NCBI GenBank assembly: GCA_003990705.1
Contig: AP018318.1
Coordinates: 124,001 to 188,000, forward strand
Direction of reading: 5' to 3'
Source: Nostoc sp. HK-01
GTDB taxonomy: Bacteria; Cyanobacteriota; Cyanobacteriia; Cyanobacteriales; Nostocaceae
DNA length: 64,000 bases
In this document: in pieces, positions 28,226 through 37,639 of the stretch
Numbering within the stretch: position 1 is the stretch's first letter
How the letters are laid out: each line of letters opens with the position of its first letter
The notes under the pieces: model-generated
What the model saw: the letters and a program-made list of their open reading frames with translations, nothing else
What the model was told of the DNA's origin: nothing
The model's database searches: none
Made by a program: the position numbers and the translations under genes

Positions 28226-28783
28226 ATGGTTATTAGCATAAACAATGCGTCAAAGTTACTTGCCCAAAAAATTAGATTGCTTTACTTAAGAGGCTTGGGT
28301 ATTGAGATTGATTTTTCCTGCTTAATTAGCAGTAATATAGTTATCAATTTAGGTTATTCACAAGGTCATAAGGGAAATATAAAAATTAGTTCAAAGACAC
28401 AGATAAGTCACGGAGTTACTTTGGATGCTTGGGGAGGATCAATAACTATTGATGAGAATGTATTTATAGGCCCTTATACAGTAATATATGGACATGGTGG
28501 GGTCAAAATTGGTAAAGATACATTAATTTCTATGCACTGCCGAATACTATCTTCAAATCATACAATTCCTGATAGAGATACTCGCATTAGATGGAATCCA
28601 GATATTCTTTTACCTGTCACTCTTGGAGAAGATGTATGGCTCGGTGCAGGTGTAACTATTTTAGGAGGTGTTACTGTTGGAAATGGTTGTATTGTTGGTG
28701 CTGGCGCAGTTGTAACTAAAGATTTACCACCTTACTCAATAGCAGTTGGTGTCCCTGCAAAAGTAGTGAAAACTCGTTTATGA
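28226..28783 (+). CDS. Left-handed beta-helix (hexapeptide) acyltransferase
   Basis: A 185-aa WcaF/LacA-type O-acetyltransferase. Hexapeptide repeats run through residues 40-175 (for example ITIDENVFIGPYTVI, VWLGAGVTILGGVTVGNGCIVGAGAVVTKDL). The His in LSSNHTIP is in the usual catalytic position. It ends with PAKVVKTRL, the usual C-terminus. Its stop overlaps the next glycosyltransferase start (ATGA), so the two are translationally coupled. It probably acetylates a sugar of the repeat unit; the 193-bp gap behind the ATPase gene contains no gene. Confidence 0.9.
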   Translation: MVISINNASKLLAQKIRLLYLRGLGIEIDFSCLISSNIVINLGYSQGHKGNIKISSKTQISHGVTLDAWGGSITIDENVFIGPYTVIYGHGGVKIGKDTLISMHCRILSSNHTIPDRDTRIRWNPDILLPVTLGEDVWLGAGVTILGGVTVGNGCIVGAGAVVTKDLPPYSIAVGVPAKVVKTRL

Positions 28784-29727
28784 ATCCTCTTATTTCAGTT
28801 ATTATTCCTACTCATAATCCTAATGGTAAGCGGTTAAACAAAACGCTTATTGCTCTAAAAAACCAGGCTCTTTTACAAGAACATTGGGAACTAATAGTCA
28901 TAGATAATTTAACGCCTGATACCAGTTATATTCCTAGCTTTGATTTCTCTTGGCACAATTGTGCAAAAATTATTAGAGAAGAAAGTTTAGGTTTAACACG
29001 AGCAAGAATAGCAGGAATTAATGCCAGTCGGGGTAGTTATTTAGTATTTGTAGATGATGATAACGTCCTTGATGCAAATTATCTAAGTAATGTAATTACG
29101 ATTTTTCAAAATCACCCAAATTTGGGAGCTATTGGTGGAAAATCCCTTCCAGAGTTTGAAGTTGAACCTGAGAATTGGATAAAAAATTTTTGGGTTTGTT
29201 TAGCACTTCGTGACTTAGGTGATGAGGTGCAAATTTACTCTTTTGATCAACTATCTAAGCAAGAAAAACAACACCCATTATTTGCTCCCATTGGAGCAGG
29301 AATGGCACTGCAACGCAAAGCAGCACAATTTTACGTTGATAGTATTGCTGAAAATGTCAATCGGCTCTCTTTAGATAGAACAGGTAAGAGTTTACAATCT
29401 GGGGGTGATTGCGACATTAACTTAACACTTTTAGAGGCTGGTTGGGCAGTTGGTTACTTTCCTCAACTGCAACTAACTCACCTAATCTCGGCAAATCGTT
29501 TAACCAAAGATTATCTTGCTCGTCTGAACCGTGCTTCATCACGTTCCTGGGTTCAAGTTTTAGATGCTCATAACATTCATCCCTGGCAAAAAATACCTAG
29601 TTGGAGTGTTATTCCCAGACAGATAAAGGCGTTTTTTAGTTATCAACCTTGGAAAAGTCCTGCTAATTACATCAATTGGCAAGGTGCTTGTGGAATGTTT
29701 GAGGGATTAAGCGGACTTACTGATTGA
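28780..29727 (+). CDS. Glycosyltransferase family 2 protein
   Basis: A 315-aa GT-A enzyme. N-terminal ISVIIPTHNPNGKRLNKTL, LGLTRARIAGINASRG and the metal-binding DDDN motif (VFVDDDNVLDANYL, about residue 88) define GT2. There is no membrane anchor. It overlaps the acyltransferase by four bases. Donor sugar unknown. Confidence 0.9.
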   Translation: MNPLISVIIPTHNPNGKRLNKTLIALKNQALLQEHWELIVIDNLTPDTSYIPSFDFSWHNCAKIIREESLGLTRARIAGINASRGSYLVFVDDDNVLDANYLSNVITIFQNHPNLGAIGGKSLPEFEVEPENWIKNFWVCLALRDLGDEVQIYSFDQLSKQEKQHPLFAPIGAGMALQRKAAQFYVDSIAENVNRLSLDRTGKSLQSGGDCDINLTLLEAGWAVGYFPQLQLTHLISANRLTKDYLARLNRASSRSWVQVLDAHNIHPWQKIPSWSVIPRQIKAFFSYQPWKSPANYINWQGACGMFEGLSGLTD

Positions 29728-29762
29728 TATAAAGAAAATGATAGAATAATTATGAATAGTAA

Positions 29763-30122
29763 AACCAAGCTGCTATTTTTTATTCAAAAGAAAACTCTTT
29801 AAATAAAAACCCACAAACCTGCGCCATCCCTCTATTCACTTATAGAAGAATAACTACAAAAAATCCTGATTTATCAATCTTATCATTTTTTTGGGAAGAT
29901 AAATTTTCTATTAAATTTGAATCCAGAAATACAGCATACGATAAAGCTAGAAAATACAGAAATTCATTAAACATTCCTCAAACGGAAGTTCTACAGGATA
30001 ATTTATTGTTAATTGGCAGGAGGTTACGCAGCATTTTATCGAAAAAATATCAAAAGCCCACCGATGATTGGTGGAATGAAATTGTGAAAATCAGCAAACC
30101 CTACAGTAATATTCATATTTAG
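29763..30122 (+). pseudogene. Open frame without start codon, possible gene remnant
   Basis: Between two glycosyltransferases, 446 bp lack an annotated gene, but one frame stays open for 119 codons from 29763 to the TAG at 30120-30122 without any ATG. The translation looks protein-like near its end (for example LLLIGRRLRSILSKKYQ, then PTDDWWNEIVKISK). A short ATG frame at 29752 reads MNSKTKLLFFIQKKTL and stops. This suggests a decayed gene of the island, broken by a frameshift or 5' deletion. The original family is not recognised; chance openness in AT-rich DNA is not excluded. Confidence 0.35.
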
Positions 30123-30173
30123 ATTATTTACTAGCTATCACAAAGTAAATTAAATACCAAAGTATTAGTAAAA

Positions 30174-31196
30174 ATGTATTACGATTTGTCCATAATTATT
30201 CCTGCCTACAATCGTGCTGAAATGCTGAAGTATACTCTTCAGAGTATAAAGAACGCAATTCATAATTTAAATGTAGAAGTAATTATTGTTGATGATGGTT
30301 CAAAAAAACCTTTATCAGAGCAATTGCAAGGGTTTTTGAATTTGCCTATTCGCTTTATTCGACAAATAAATCAAGGTTCAATTGTTGCTAGAAATCGAGG
30401 ACTCAAAGAAGCAGAGGGTAAATATGTTTTATTTCTTGATTCAGATGATTTAGTTCATGCAGATAAACTGACGTTACAAGTCTCTGATTTAGAAGAATCC
30501 CAAGCAGATGTTTCTTATACTGACGAGGCAACTGTCAAGCTTAAGGAGGAATACAGTAATTTAGTCTTTCAACCAAAACGTATTCTTCGCCATGTTAATC
30601 ACTCAGCAGAGTTTTATTTGGCAGTTCAACCAATTCCTAGTAATCCAATATACAGAAGAAGTTACTTGGTGCAATACTTGAGTAATCCATTAGTTCCAGA
30701 AAATAGGATATTTGATCCAGTAGGAGATGTCTGGATTTATTATAATTTGGCAGCTTATGATGCCAAAATCACTAAAATTAATGGTCACTATAGTATCGCA
30801 GGTGAACATGAACAAGAAAGGTATACTGATCACTGGGAAAATTTGGGAGTAGCATCCCTGGCAGTAATGATGTCATTTATGAAAAACTGCCCTTCTAGTG
30901 ATTTAACACATGAAGCGCGTAGACTTGTAGGAGAGTGCGCTTTTATTTCTTGGCGAAAATTGCCGAAAAATTTTAATTCAGCATTTGAACATAACATGAT
31001 GGATATTTGGCAAAAAGCACCGAAAGGAAGTTTGAATCACTTGGGAGGAAGATTTTTTCAAACTCTAGCAAAACTAATTGGGGCGAAAAATGCGGCTTTC
31101 GTTCTTCGACATATACAAAGACCTGATTATTCTCAAATACAAACAGTAAGTTTTGAAGACTTAAAAGAAATGGTAGCTATTCTTCATAGCATTTAA
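30174..31196 (+). CDS. Glycosyltransferase family 2 protein
   Basis: A 340-aa GT-A enzyme. LSIIIPAYNRAEMLKYTLQSI at the start, VEVIIVDDGSKKPL, GSIVARNRGLKEAEGKYVLF and the DSDD metal motif near residue 91 are all present. The C-terminal 130 residues are family-variable and presumably set acceptor choice. Spacing to the next gene is 34 bp, consistent with one operon. Confidence 0.9.
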   Translation: MYYDLSIIIPAYNRAEMLKYTLQSIKNAIHNLNVEVIIVDDGSKKPLSEQLQGFLNLPIRFIRQINQGSIVARNRGLKEAEGKYVLFLDSDDLVHADKLTLQVSDLEESQADVSYTDEATVKLKEEYSNLVFQPKRILRHVNHSAEFYLAVQPIPSNPIYRRSYLVQYLSNPLVPENRIFDPVGDVWIYYNLAAYDAKITKINGHYSIAGEHEQERYTDHWENLGVASLAVMMSFMKNCPSSDLTHEARRLVGECAFISWRKLPKNFNSAFEHNMMDIWQKAPKGSLNHLGGRFFQTLAKLIGAKNAAFVLRHIQRPDYSQIQTVSFEDLKEMVAILHSI

Positions 31197-31230
31197 ATTA
31201 TTAGCAAATTGAAAGATATGGCGATATCGG

Positions 31231-32247
31231 ATGAAAAATCATAAACACAATATAGTTAGTGATCACCTCCGCCATTATGCCAAGGAATGGAAGCTAGGAG
31301 AGATCGCCTATATATTCTACTATGCTCCTAAAGGATTTGTGCAGAAAACAATGCACAAAGGCCCTCTTAATATGGTAATAGACCATTTTTCAAGTATTCA
31401 GATGGAACAAGCAGCTTATAGTTTATTACCAATTAGCCCGCAAAACTTACAACAATCACTTGATATCTATTTTTTGACTGGTCGAAAGTTTTGGTATCAG
31501 ACCTGTTTTTGTGCTTATTCAATGGCACAACATACAAACTTAACTTTGCGACCAATTATTTATGATGATGGCTCTCTAGAAAAGAAGTATCAAGCTCAAA
31601 TTATTAAAATTTTTCCTAATGCCAAAATTATTCTTAATCCAGAAATTGAAGAATATATAAATCAACACTTACCACAACACAAATTTCCATATCTGAGAGA
31701 ACGCCGCCTCAATTATCCAAATATGCGGAAGATAACAGATATTCATACTGGTTCTAACGGTTGGAAACTGGTACTTGACTCAGATATGTTATTCTTCCGC
31801 ACACCTGATTTTCTGTTGAACTGGCTCAAATCTCCTCAGCAACCATGCCATATGGTAGACGTAGAAAATTCTTATGGTTATTCAGATGCTTTAATGGTTT
31901 CCTTAGCACAAGCCGAAATTTCTGAAAGGCTAAATGTAGGAATATGTGGTTTAAAAAGTGAGGATATTGATTGGGATAAGCTCGAATATTGGTGTAAAAC
32001 AATGATTGAGCAGCAAGGTACTCACTATTATCAAGAACAAGCACTTGTCGCTATGCTTATGGCTGGTAAATCCTGTGCAGTTGCGCCAGATGAAAACTAC
32101 ATCGTTATGCCAAGTCGAGAGGAAGTCATTAAGCCTAAAGCAGTGTTACACCACTATGTTGCAGACTCCAAGCCTTGGTATTTTCGTTACGGCTGGAAGC
32201 ATATTGCTCAGAATTTGTTTTTAGGTCAGACAAACTCTAATATATAA
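31231..32247 (+). CDS. Probable GT-A type glycosyltransferase
   Basis: A 338-aa protein without a strong family name. It shows the nucleotide-sugar transferase pattern: SLDIYFLTGRKFWYQTCF, then the donor region LRPIIYDDGSLE and the likely metal-binding DSD of KLVLDSDMLFF at about residues 177-187, followed by Asp/Glu-rich VDVENSYGYSDA. The C-terminus is VLHHYVADSKPWYFRYGW, similar to family 8-like and related enzymes in which a C-terminal HH binds metal. Assignment as a glycosyltransferase is inferred from this and from context. Confidence 0.7.
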   Translation: MKNHKHNIVSDHLRHYAKEWKLGEIAYIFYYAPKGFVQKTMHKGPLNMVIDHFSSIQMEQAAYSLLPISPQNLQQSLDIYFLTGRKFWYQTCFCAYSMAQHTNLTLRPIIYDDGSLEKKYQAQIIKIFPNAKIILNPEIEEYINQHLPQHKFPYLRERRLNYPNMRKITDIHTGSNGWKLVLDSDMLFFRTPDFLLNWLKSPQQPCHMVDVENSYGYSDALMVSLAQAEISERLNVGICGLKSEDIDWDKLEYWCKTMIEQQGTHYYQEQALVAMLMAGKSCAVAPDENYIVMPSREEVIKPKAVLHHYVADSKPWYFRYGWKHIAQNLFLGQTNSNI

Positions 32248-32266
32248 ATTTAATGGAGCAAGTTTC

Positions 32267-33235
32267 ATGAGACCTTTGGTTTCTATACTTATACCTTGCT
32301 ATAATGCTGAACCTTGGTTAGCAGAAACATTGGAATCTGCCTTACAGCAAACTTGGAAAAATATAGAAATAATCTTAGTAGATGATGGCTCAACTGATGG
32401 GAGTCTGACAGTAGCCAAGAAATTTGAGCCAAGGGGCGTTAAAGTTATCAGTCAAACTAACCGGGGAGCAAGTGCAGCTAGAAATCGAGCGATTCAAGAG
32501 GCGAAAGGAGACTTTATTCAATATCTAGATGCTGATGATTTGTTAGCACCTGACAAGATAGAGCTTCAAATGCAACTTCTAAATTGCGATCGCAATTCTG
32601 ATTACATTGCATCAGGCGCATGGGCAAGATTTTACAAAACACCATCAGAAGCATTATTTAAGCCTCAACCTCTTTGGGCAGATATGTCACCTGTTGAATG
32701 GCTGATTTGCGCTTGGGAAGGCAATTGGATGATGCACCCTGCTGCTTGGTTAATCCCCCGTAAAATCTTTGAAGCAACAGGTTTTTGGAACGAAGGCTTA
32801 TCCTTAAATGATGATGGAGAATATTTTTGTAGGGCATTATTAGCTAGTAAAGGAGTAAAGTTCTGTGCAGATGCTAAAACTTATTATCGCTCTGGTCTTC
32901 AAAATAGTTTAAGTAAAGCTACTTCTAGAGATTCTTGGGCATCGGCTGTTAAAGCATTACTACTATGTTTAAATTATCTACTTACAGTAGAAGATAGTTT
33001 TCGTACTCGTCATGCTTGTGCTACACTCTTGCAACGTAACATATATAGTATTTACCCAGACGTTCCAGATTTATTACAAATAATCGAATCTAAAGTAAAA
33101 ATACTTGGAGGCTCTGACCTGAAACTTGATTCTGGCCCTTTAATAAAACTTATAGAAAATATTTTTGGCTGGAAATTAGCAAGAAGACTTCAGAAGCTTA
33201 GACGTATTTATTTGCCGCAGTTGCAAATAAAATAA
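32267..33235 (+). CDS. Glycosyltransferase family 2 protein
   Basis: A 322-aa GT-A enzyme with VSILIPCYNAEPWLAETLESA, IEIILVDDGSTDGS, RGASAARNRAIQEAKGDF and the DADD metal motif near residue 90 (YLDADDLLAPDKI). A downstream NDDGEYFCRA segment fits the catalytic base region (ED/DD) of GT2. It is 23 bp from the next gene. Confidence 0.92.
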   Translation: MRPLVSILIPCYNAEPWLAETLESALQQTWKNIEIILVDDGSTDGSLTVAKKFEPRGVKVISQTNRGASAARNRAIQEAKGDFIQYLDADDLLAPDKIELQMQLLNCDRNSDYIASGAWARFYKTPSEALFKPQPLWADMSPVEWLICAWEGNWMMHPAAWLIPRKIFEATGFWNEGLSLNDDGEYFCRALLASKGVKFCADAKTYYRSGLQNSLSKATSRDSWASAVKALLLCLNYLLTVEDSFRTRHACATLLQRNIYSIYPDVPDLLQIIESKVKILGGSDLKLDSGPLIKLIENIFGWKLARRLQKLRRIYLPQLQIK

Positions 33236-33258
33236 TAAGTATAAACAAAATATTAATT

Positions 33259-34416
33259 ATGAGAATTTTATTAAGTTGTTTACAGTCTCTGCATAAACAT
33301 CCAATCCCAGCATACAAGTTTTGGGAAGATTATTTTAAAAAAGGAATTGAAGAAGCAGGGCATGAATGGATAGAAGTAAAAGAAGTTGATTGGGCGGAAG
33401 GTTTAGTTTATTCAGATACTAAAAGATTACAAGAGTGGCGCGATTTTACATGGGAAACTACTATTAACTATATTAAAAAACAACAAGAAATCGAAGCTAT
33501 TGATTTATTCTTAAGCTATTTATTTCCTCAACAAATAAACTCTGATGCTATTAAGCATATCCAGTCATTAGGTATACCTTGCGTCAACTTTTTCTGTGAC
33601 AATGTTAGAGAATTTACACAAATACCTAATGAATTTTACTGCTTTGATTTACATTGGGTTCCAGAATTTAAGGCATTAAAAATGTATCAGAAGGCAAAGC
33701 TTAAATATCTTTATGCACCTATGCCTGTTTGGATTCCACATCATCAGAGAAGCTATAAGCATTCAGAAAATTACGGTGTTAGCTTTATTGGTTCTCGTGA
33801 TGTACAGCGTGAAGCATTACTTGCCCAAGTTTTATCATTTGTTCCTATTGAAATTAGAGGTAGTGGATGGGATAATACCCCCTTTAGTTCATCAATTTCT
33901 TCTGTATCTAAGCACCAAAGCTTTTGGCAAACAGGTATTAATCAATGTAAATTTATCTCTCACCAAGGTACTTTAGCCTGGTTAAGAAAATTAAAATCTA
34001 AATCAATACCAAGAATTGCTAACGATACCTTCACCAATTTTGTTAAACAGCAACCAAATGCAGATGAATACACAGCAATTATTCAACAAAGCATAATTAC
34101 TTTAGGTATCAATCGCTATCCTAGTTATCGTTATCCATTTTCTAACCCTGATACTTACTCTCGAATGCGTGATATTGAAGCCCCAATGATGGGAGCTTGT
34201 TATTTAACTGAATGGACAGAAGGACTGGAACATCTATACGATTTAGGAGAAGAAATCGAAACTTATCGTAACGTAGACGATCTAGTCGAAAAAATTCAAT
34301 ATTTAATTAAATCTCCCGATGTAAGACAAAAATTAAGATACAAGGGTCAAAGAAGAGTATTATCAGAACACACTGTTTCCCAAAGTATCTCTAAAATATT
34401 CCGAGTAATAACGTGA
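33259..34416 (+). CDS. CgeB-like glycosyltransferase family protein
   Basis: A 385-aa GT-B-like protein. The N-terminal half includes HWVPEFKALKMYQKAKLKYLY-type features. The C-terminal part contains RMRDIEAPMMGACYLTEWTEGLEHLYDLGEEIETY, in which E-x-P-x-x-G-A and the following acidic loop are typical of the CgeB/spore-maturation and DUF3880-linked transferases. Function in the pathway is unknown; donor unknown. Confidence 0.75.
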   Translation: MRILLSCLQSLHKHPIPAYKFWEDYFKKGIEEAGHEWIEVKEVDWAEGLVYSDTKRLQEWRDFTWETTINYIKKQQEIEAIDLFLSYLFPQQINSDAIKHIQSLGIPCVNFFCDNVREFTQIPNEFYCFDLHWVPEFKALKMYQKAKLKYLYAPMPVWIPHHQRSYKHSENYGVSFIGSRDVQREALLAQVLSFVPIEIRGSGWDNTPFSSSISSVSKHQSFWQTGINQCKFISHQGTLAWLRKLKSKSIPRIANDTFTNFVKQQPNADEYTAIIQQSIITLGINRYPSYRYPFSNPDTYSRMRDIEAPMMGACYLTEWTEGLEHLYDLGEEIETYRNVDDLVEKIQYLIKSPDVRQKLRYKGQRRVLSEHTVSQSISKIFRVIT

Positions 34417-34494
34417 ACCAAATTTATACTACCTTTAAAATTGAGTTGAATACTACACTTCAGTCTACATTAATCTGGAAATGAAAACTGATTG

Positions 34495-35721
34495 ATGGCA
34501 AAGATACTAATTTTAATTGGTGGACATCTCTGCACAGCTCCTCGCCCTCAAAAAGAAGCAGAAGCCTTAGCAAATGCAGGTTATGATGTCACAGTTCGTG
34601 GTTTTTGGTTTGATCCTGAGTTAGTAGAGCGCGATCGCCTAATCATAGCCAACAAAAAATGGCGATTTGCACCTATTATCGACTTTCAACCAAGCCAAAG
34701 ATTCAACAACTGGGCTGTTCGCCTCCAAGCACGTTTAGTTAAAGAAAAATTTCAACGTTTCGGAATTTTTTCACCCGAATTGCTGGGTTATGGAGCAGAA
34801 GCAATGTTAAAAGTTGCTTTAAAAACCCGTGCAGATTTAACGATAGTCCACTCAGAAGCAGGACTTTGGGTAGCAAATAAACTTTTAGATCAAGGCTTTA
34901 AAGTAGGTGTAGATTTTGAAGACTGGTTTTCTGAAGACTTATTACCAGAAGCTCGTGTCAGCCGTCCTATTGAGCAGCTAAAAAGTCTAGAAAGTAGGCT
35001 AGTAAAAGAATGCACCTATTGCTTGACTACATCCTATGCCTTAGCCGATGCTCTAGCTAAAGCTTACAACGCACCCAAGCCCACAGTTATTTATAACGTT
35101 TTTCCCTGGTCTGAGCGATCGCAAATTGACCATCAAAAACGCGATCGCCGGAATCTGAATTTACCCTCTGTTCACTGGTTCTCTCAAACTATTGGACCAG
35201 GACGTGGACTAGAAACCCTATTTCAGTCTTTACCTTACATCAACATTCCTTTAGAAATACATTTGCGAGGTAATTATCCTGAAAGTTCCCGCCAATGGTT
35301 AGAACCATTAATACCTGAGCAATGGCGAGAGCGTCTATTTATTCACCCTACTGTACCCAACAATGAGTTACTATCACGCATCGCTGAACATGATATTGGT
35401 CTAGCTTTGGAGCGCAGTGATATTCCTAGTCGAAATCTTACAGTCACAAATAAATTATTTCAATATCTACAAGCCGGTTTAGCGATTATTGCTACTGATA
35501 CGGCTGGACAAAGAGAGATTTTATCTCAAAATTCTGCTATTGGTCGATTGATAACCAATAATCCAATAGAACTAGCCCAAGCAATTAATGACTTATTGAA
35601 AGATTCTAATACATTAAATACAACTAAATTAGCTTCTTTGGAAATTTTTAAAGAAAAATTTATTTGGGAACAACAGCTTGATAAATTATTGCAATTAATG
35701 CTTAAAAATTTGGATAATTAA
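34495..35721 (+). CDS. Glycosyltransferase family 4-like protein
   Basis: A 408-aa GT-B enzyme. I start it at ATG 34495; an in-frame TTG lies one codon earlier. The N-domain begins AKILILIGGHLCTAPRPQKEA; the donor side has SQTIGPGRGLETLFQSLPY near 233 and SRNLTVTNKLFQYLQAGLAII near 307-327. The conserved E-x7-E pair is only partly kept. It is part of the same-strand gene train; a 78-bp gap precedes it. Confidence 0.85.
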   Translation: MAKILILIGGHLCTAPRPQKEAEALANAGYDVTVRGFWFDPELVERDRLIIANKKWRFAPIIDFQPSQRFNNWAVRLQARLVKEKFQRFGIFSPELLGYGAEAMLKVALKTRADLTIVHSEAGLWVANKLLDQGFKVGVDFEDWFSEDLLPEARVSRPIEQLKSLESRLVKECTYCLTTSYALADALAKAYNAPKPTVIYNVFPWSERSQIDHQKRDRRNLNLPSVHWFSQTIGPGRGLETLFQSLPYINIPLEIHLRGNYPESSRQWLEPLIPEQWRERLFIHPTVPNNELLSRIAEHDIGLALERSDIPSRNLTVTNKLFQYLQAGLAIIATDTAGQREILSQNSAIGRLITNNPIELAQAINDLLKDSNTLNTTKLASLEIFKEKFIWEQQLDKLLQLMLKNLDN

Positions 35722-35808
35722 GGAGTATGCTTAAAGTGATTAAGTATGGAAAAGTATGAATTTGTAGAAAATAAAATTGTGTTTTTTTGAAAAAAATCTA
35801 CTTAAATC

Positions 35809-36549
35809 ATGAATCATAGATATATTATTGGGAAAACTTTGTCTAATATTGGCAATACGATATTAGCATCTGAGCTTATGCCTTTGACCAGGATAGTACC
35901 TCAAGGAATTAGCTATCCATATGATATTAAAAGAATAGCTAAAAATAGGAAAATTAAAACAATATTTGATGTGGGCGCAAACATAGGGCAAACTAGTAGA
36001 TTCTTAAACTGGCATTTCCCACAAGCCGAGATATTTGCATTTGAACCAATAAATGAAACTTTTAAAACACTACAGAAAAATACTCACTACTTAAATAAAA
36101 TCCAGTGTTTTCATTCAGCACTTGGCTCTCATGAGAGCGAAAAGTTAATTTACATCAGAGAAGATTCGGAACTCAATACTTTGATTGAGCCTAGTGAATT
36201 ACCCTCAAACTTTAAAAAAACTGAAACGGTAAAAATTACAACAATCGATACAATTGCTAAGAAACGTCAACTAACTAGTATTGATATTCTAAAGATGGAT
36301 GTGCAAGGGTATGAATTAGAAGTTATTTATGGTGCTGAATTTTACGTTAAGAATAACTTAATTAATTTCATTTATGCAGAAATAGATTTTGATGAACATA
36401 ATAAAGAATGCCAAGATTTTGGAGAATTAAACAAATTTTTAGTGAAAAATAATTTTAAGTTTTCTGGCTTTTATGAAGTTTTTAGATGGGGAGAGAACAA
36501 AAGATACTTTGGCTTTTGTAATGCTCTTTTTGTTAATTGTAATTTATAG
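35809..36549 (+). CDS. FkbM family methyltransferase
   Basis: A 246-aa SAM-dependent O-methyltransferase. Motif I is KTIFDVGANIGQTSRFL at about 50-66, followed by AEIFAFEPINETF (acidic loop) and DILKMDVQGYELEVIYGA at about 161-178, all diagnostic of FkbM. It may methylate a sugar of the polymer; in Wzm/Wzt systems a terminal methyl group can act as the export signal read by the Wzt C-terminal domain, which is present here. The gene is noticeably AT-rich, suggesting separate ancestry. Confidence 0.9.
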   Translation: MNHRYIIGKTLSNIGNTILASELMPLTRIVPQGISYPYDIKRIAKNRKIKTIFDVGANIGQTSRFLNWHFPQAEIFAFEPINETFKTLQKNTHYLNKIQCFHSALGSHESEKLIYIREDSELNTLIEPSELPSNFKKTETVKITTIDTIAKKRQLTSIDILKMDVQGYELEVIYGAEFYVKNNLINFIYAEIDFDEHNKECQDFGELNKFLVKNNFKFSGFYEVFRWGENKRYFGFCNALFVNCNL

Positions 36550-36572
36550 TTTTAAGTTGTGCTGGCTATTAT

Positions 36573-37637
36573 ATGACATATTGGAATCCACAATACAAAA
36601 CCCTAGACCACTGGCGTGGTATTGCTGCTTTATGGGTGATGCTTTTTCACGGTTTTGGAACTACTTTTGATAAATCTCTTCATCCATTAGTGGAAATAAT
36701 AAAATCCGTTGCGGCTCCTGGTTGGTTAGGAGTGCATATTTTCTTTGTTATTAGCGGCTATTGTATTACAGCCAGCGTCTATAAACTAATTCTTAAGGGT
36801 GGTAGTTCATGGGCATTTCTACAAACTAGAATTTTGCGTTTAATGCCAACTTACTGGATAGCATTTTTATTAACTTTAAGTTTAAATATTATATCTTCAC
36901 CTTTTAATAAAGTGAATTTAGCAGATGCAATTCCTTCTTCATGGGAGATTTGGTTCGGAAATTTGTTTCTCATACAGCCCTATTTGAATGTTCCTTTTTA
37001 TGTTGTTGTCTACTGGTCATTGGTGGTAGAAATAGGATTTTATTTGATTGTTGCTACTCTTTTAATAATTAGAAACAAGATTAGTCAAAATTTATCTTTG
37101 TTCCTGGGATTATTCTTAGCATTTATGGCAATATTTATGCCTCATGACTCAAAGCTAGGTTGGATAAGATATTGGTCTGAATTTGTATGTGGATCTCTAG
37201 TATTTACTGCTTTATTTGCGAAGCATAAAAATCATACTTATCATCAAAATCTATCTATAACTTTAATTATGATACTAGGTGCTATAGGCGCTTGGATTCA
37301 CTTGATTCATGATCAAAATCAACTCTGGTTTAGTAGTATTTTCGCAATAATCATTTATTTGTTATATAGGTTTGATAATATTATCAATTCAATTAACTTG
37401 ATAAATTGGCTTAAATCTTTTGGTTTAATATCATATTCGCTTTATCTACTTCATGTTCCCTTTCAAGGAAGAGTAGTAAATCTAGGAACAAGATTTATTC
37501 CCGTTGACAGCATAATGATACTTGTACTGCAAGTGTTAGGATGGGCTGTGGCAATTACCGTTAGTATTATCTTTTTCAAATTAGTTGAAAAACCTTTAAA
37601 TAACTGGCGATATCAACAAAGAATAGCTAAATCATAG
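36573..37637 (+). CDS. Acyltransferase 3 family membrane protein (OafA/WecH-like)
   Basis: A 354-aa multi-pass protein with about ten membrane helices. The family signature is at the N-terminus: TLDHWRGIAALWVMLFHGFG with the conserved R and H residues, followed by GWLGVHIFFVISGYCI. The C-terminus has VEKPLNNWRYQQR. It transfers an acyl (often acetyl) group across the inner membrane onto a surface glycan. Two bases separate its stop from the next gene, so they are coupled. Confidence 0.93.
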   Translation: MTYWNPQYKTLDHWRGIAALWVMLFHGFGTTFDKSLHPLVEIIKSVAAPGWLGVHIFFVISGYCITASVYKLILKGGSSWAFLQTRILRLMPTYWIAFLLTLSLNIISSPFNKVNLADAIPSSWEIWFGNLFLIQPYLNVPFYVVVYWSLVVEIGFYLIVATLLIIRNKISQNLSLFLGLFLAFMAIFMPHDSKLGWIRYWSEFVCGSLVFTALFAKHKNHTYHQNLSITLIMILGAIGAWIHLIHDQNQLWFSSIFAIIIYLLYRFDNIINSINLINWLKSFGLISYSLYLLHVPFQGRVVNLGTRFIPVDSIMILVLQVLGWAVAITVSIIFFKLVEKPLNNWRYQQRIAKS

Positions 37638-37639
37638 CC

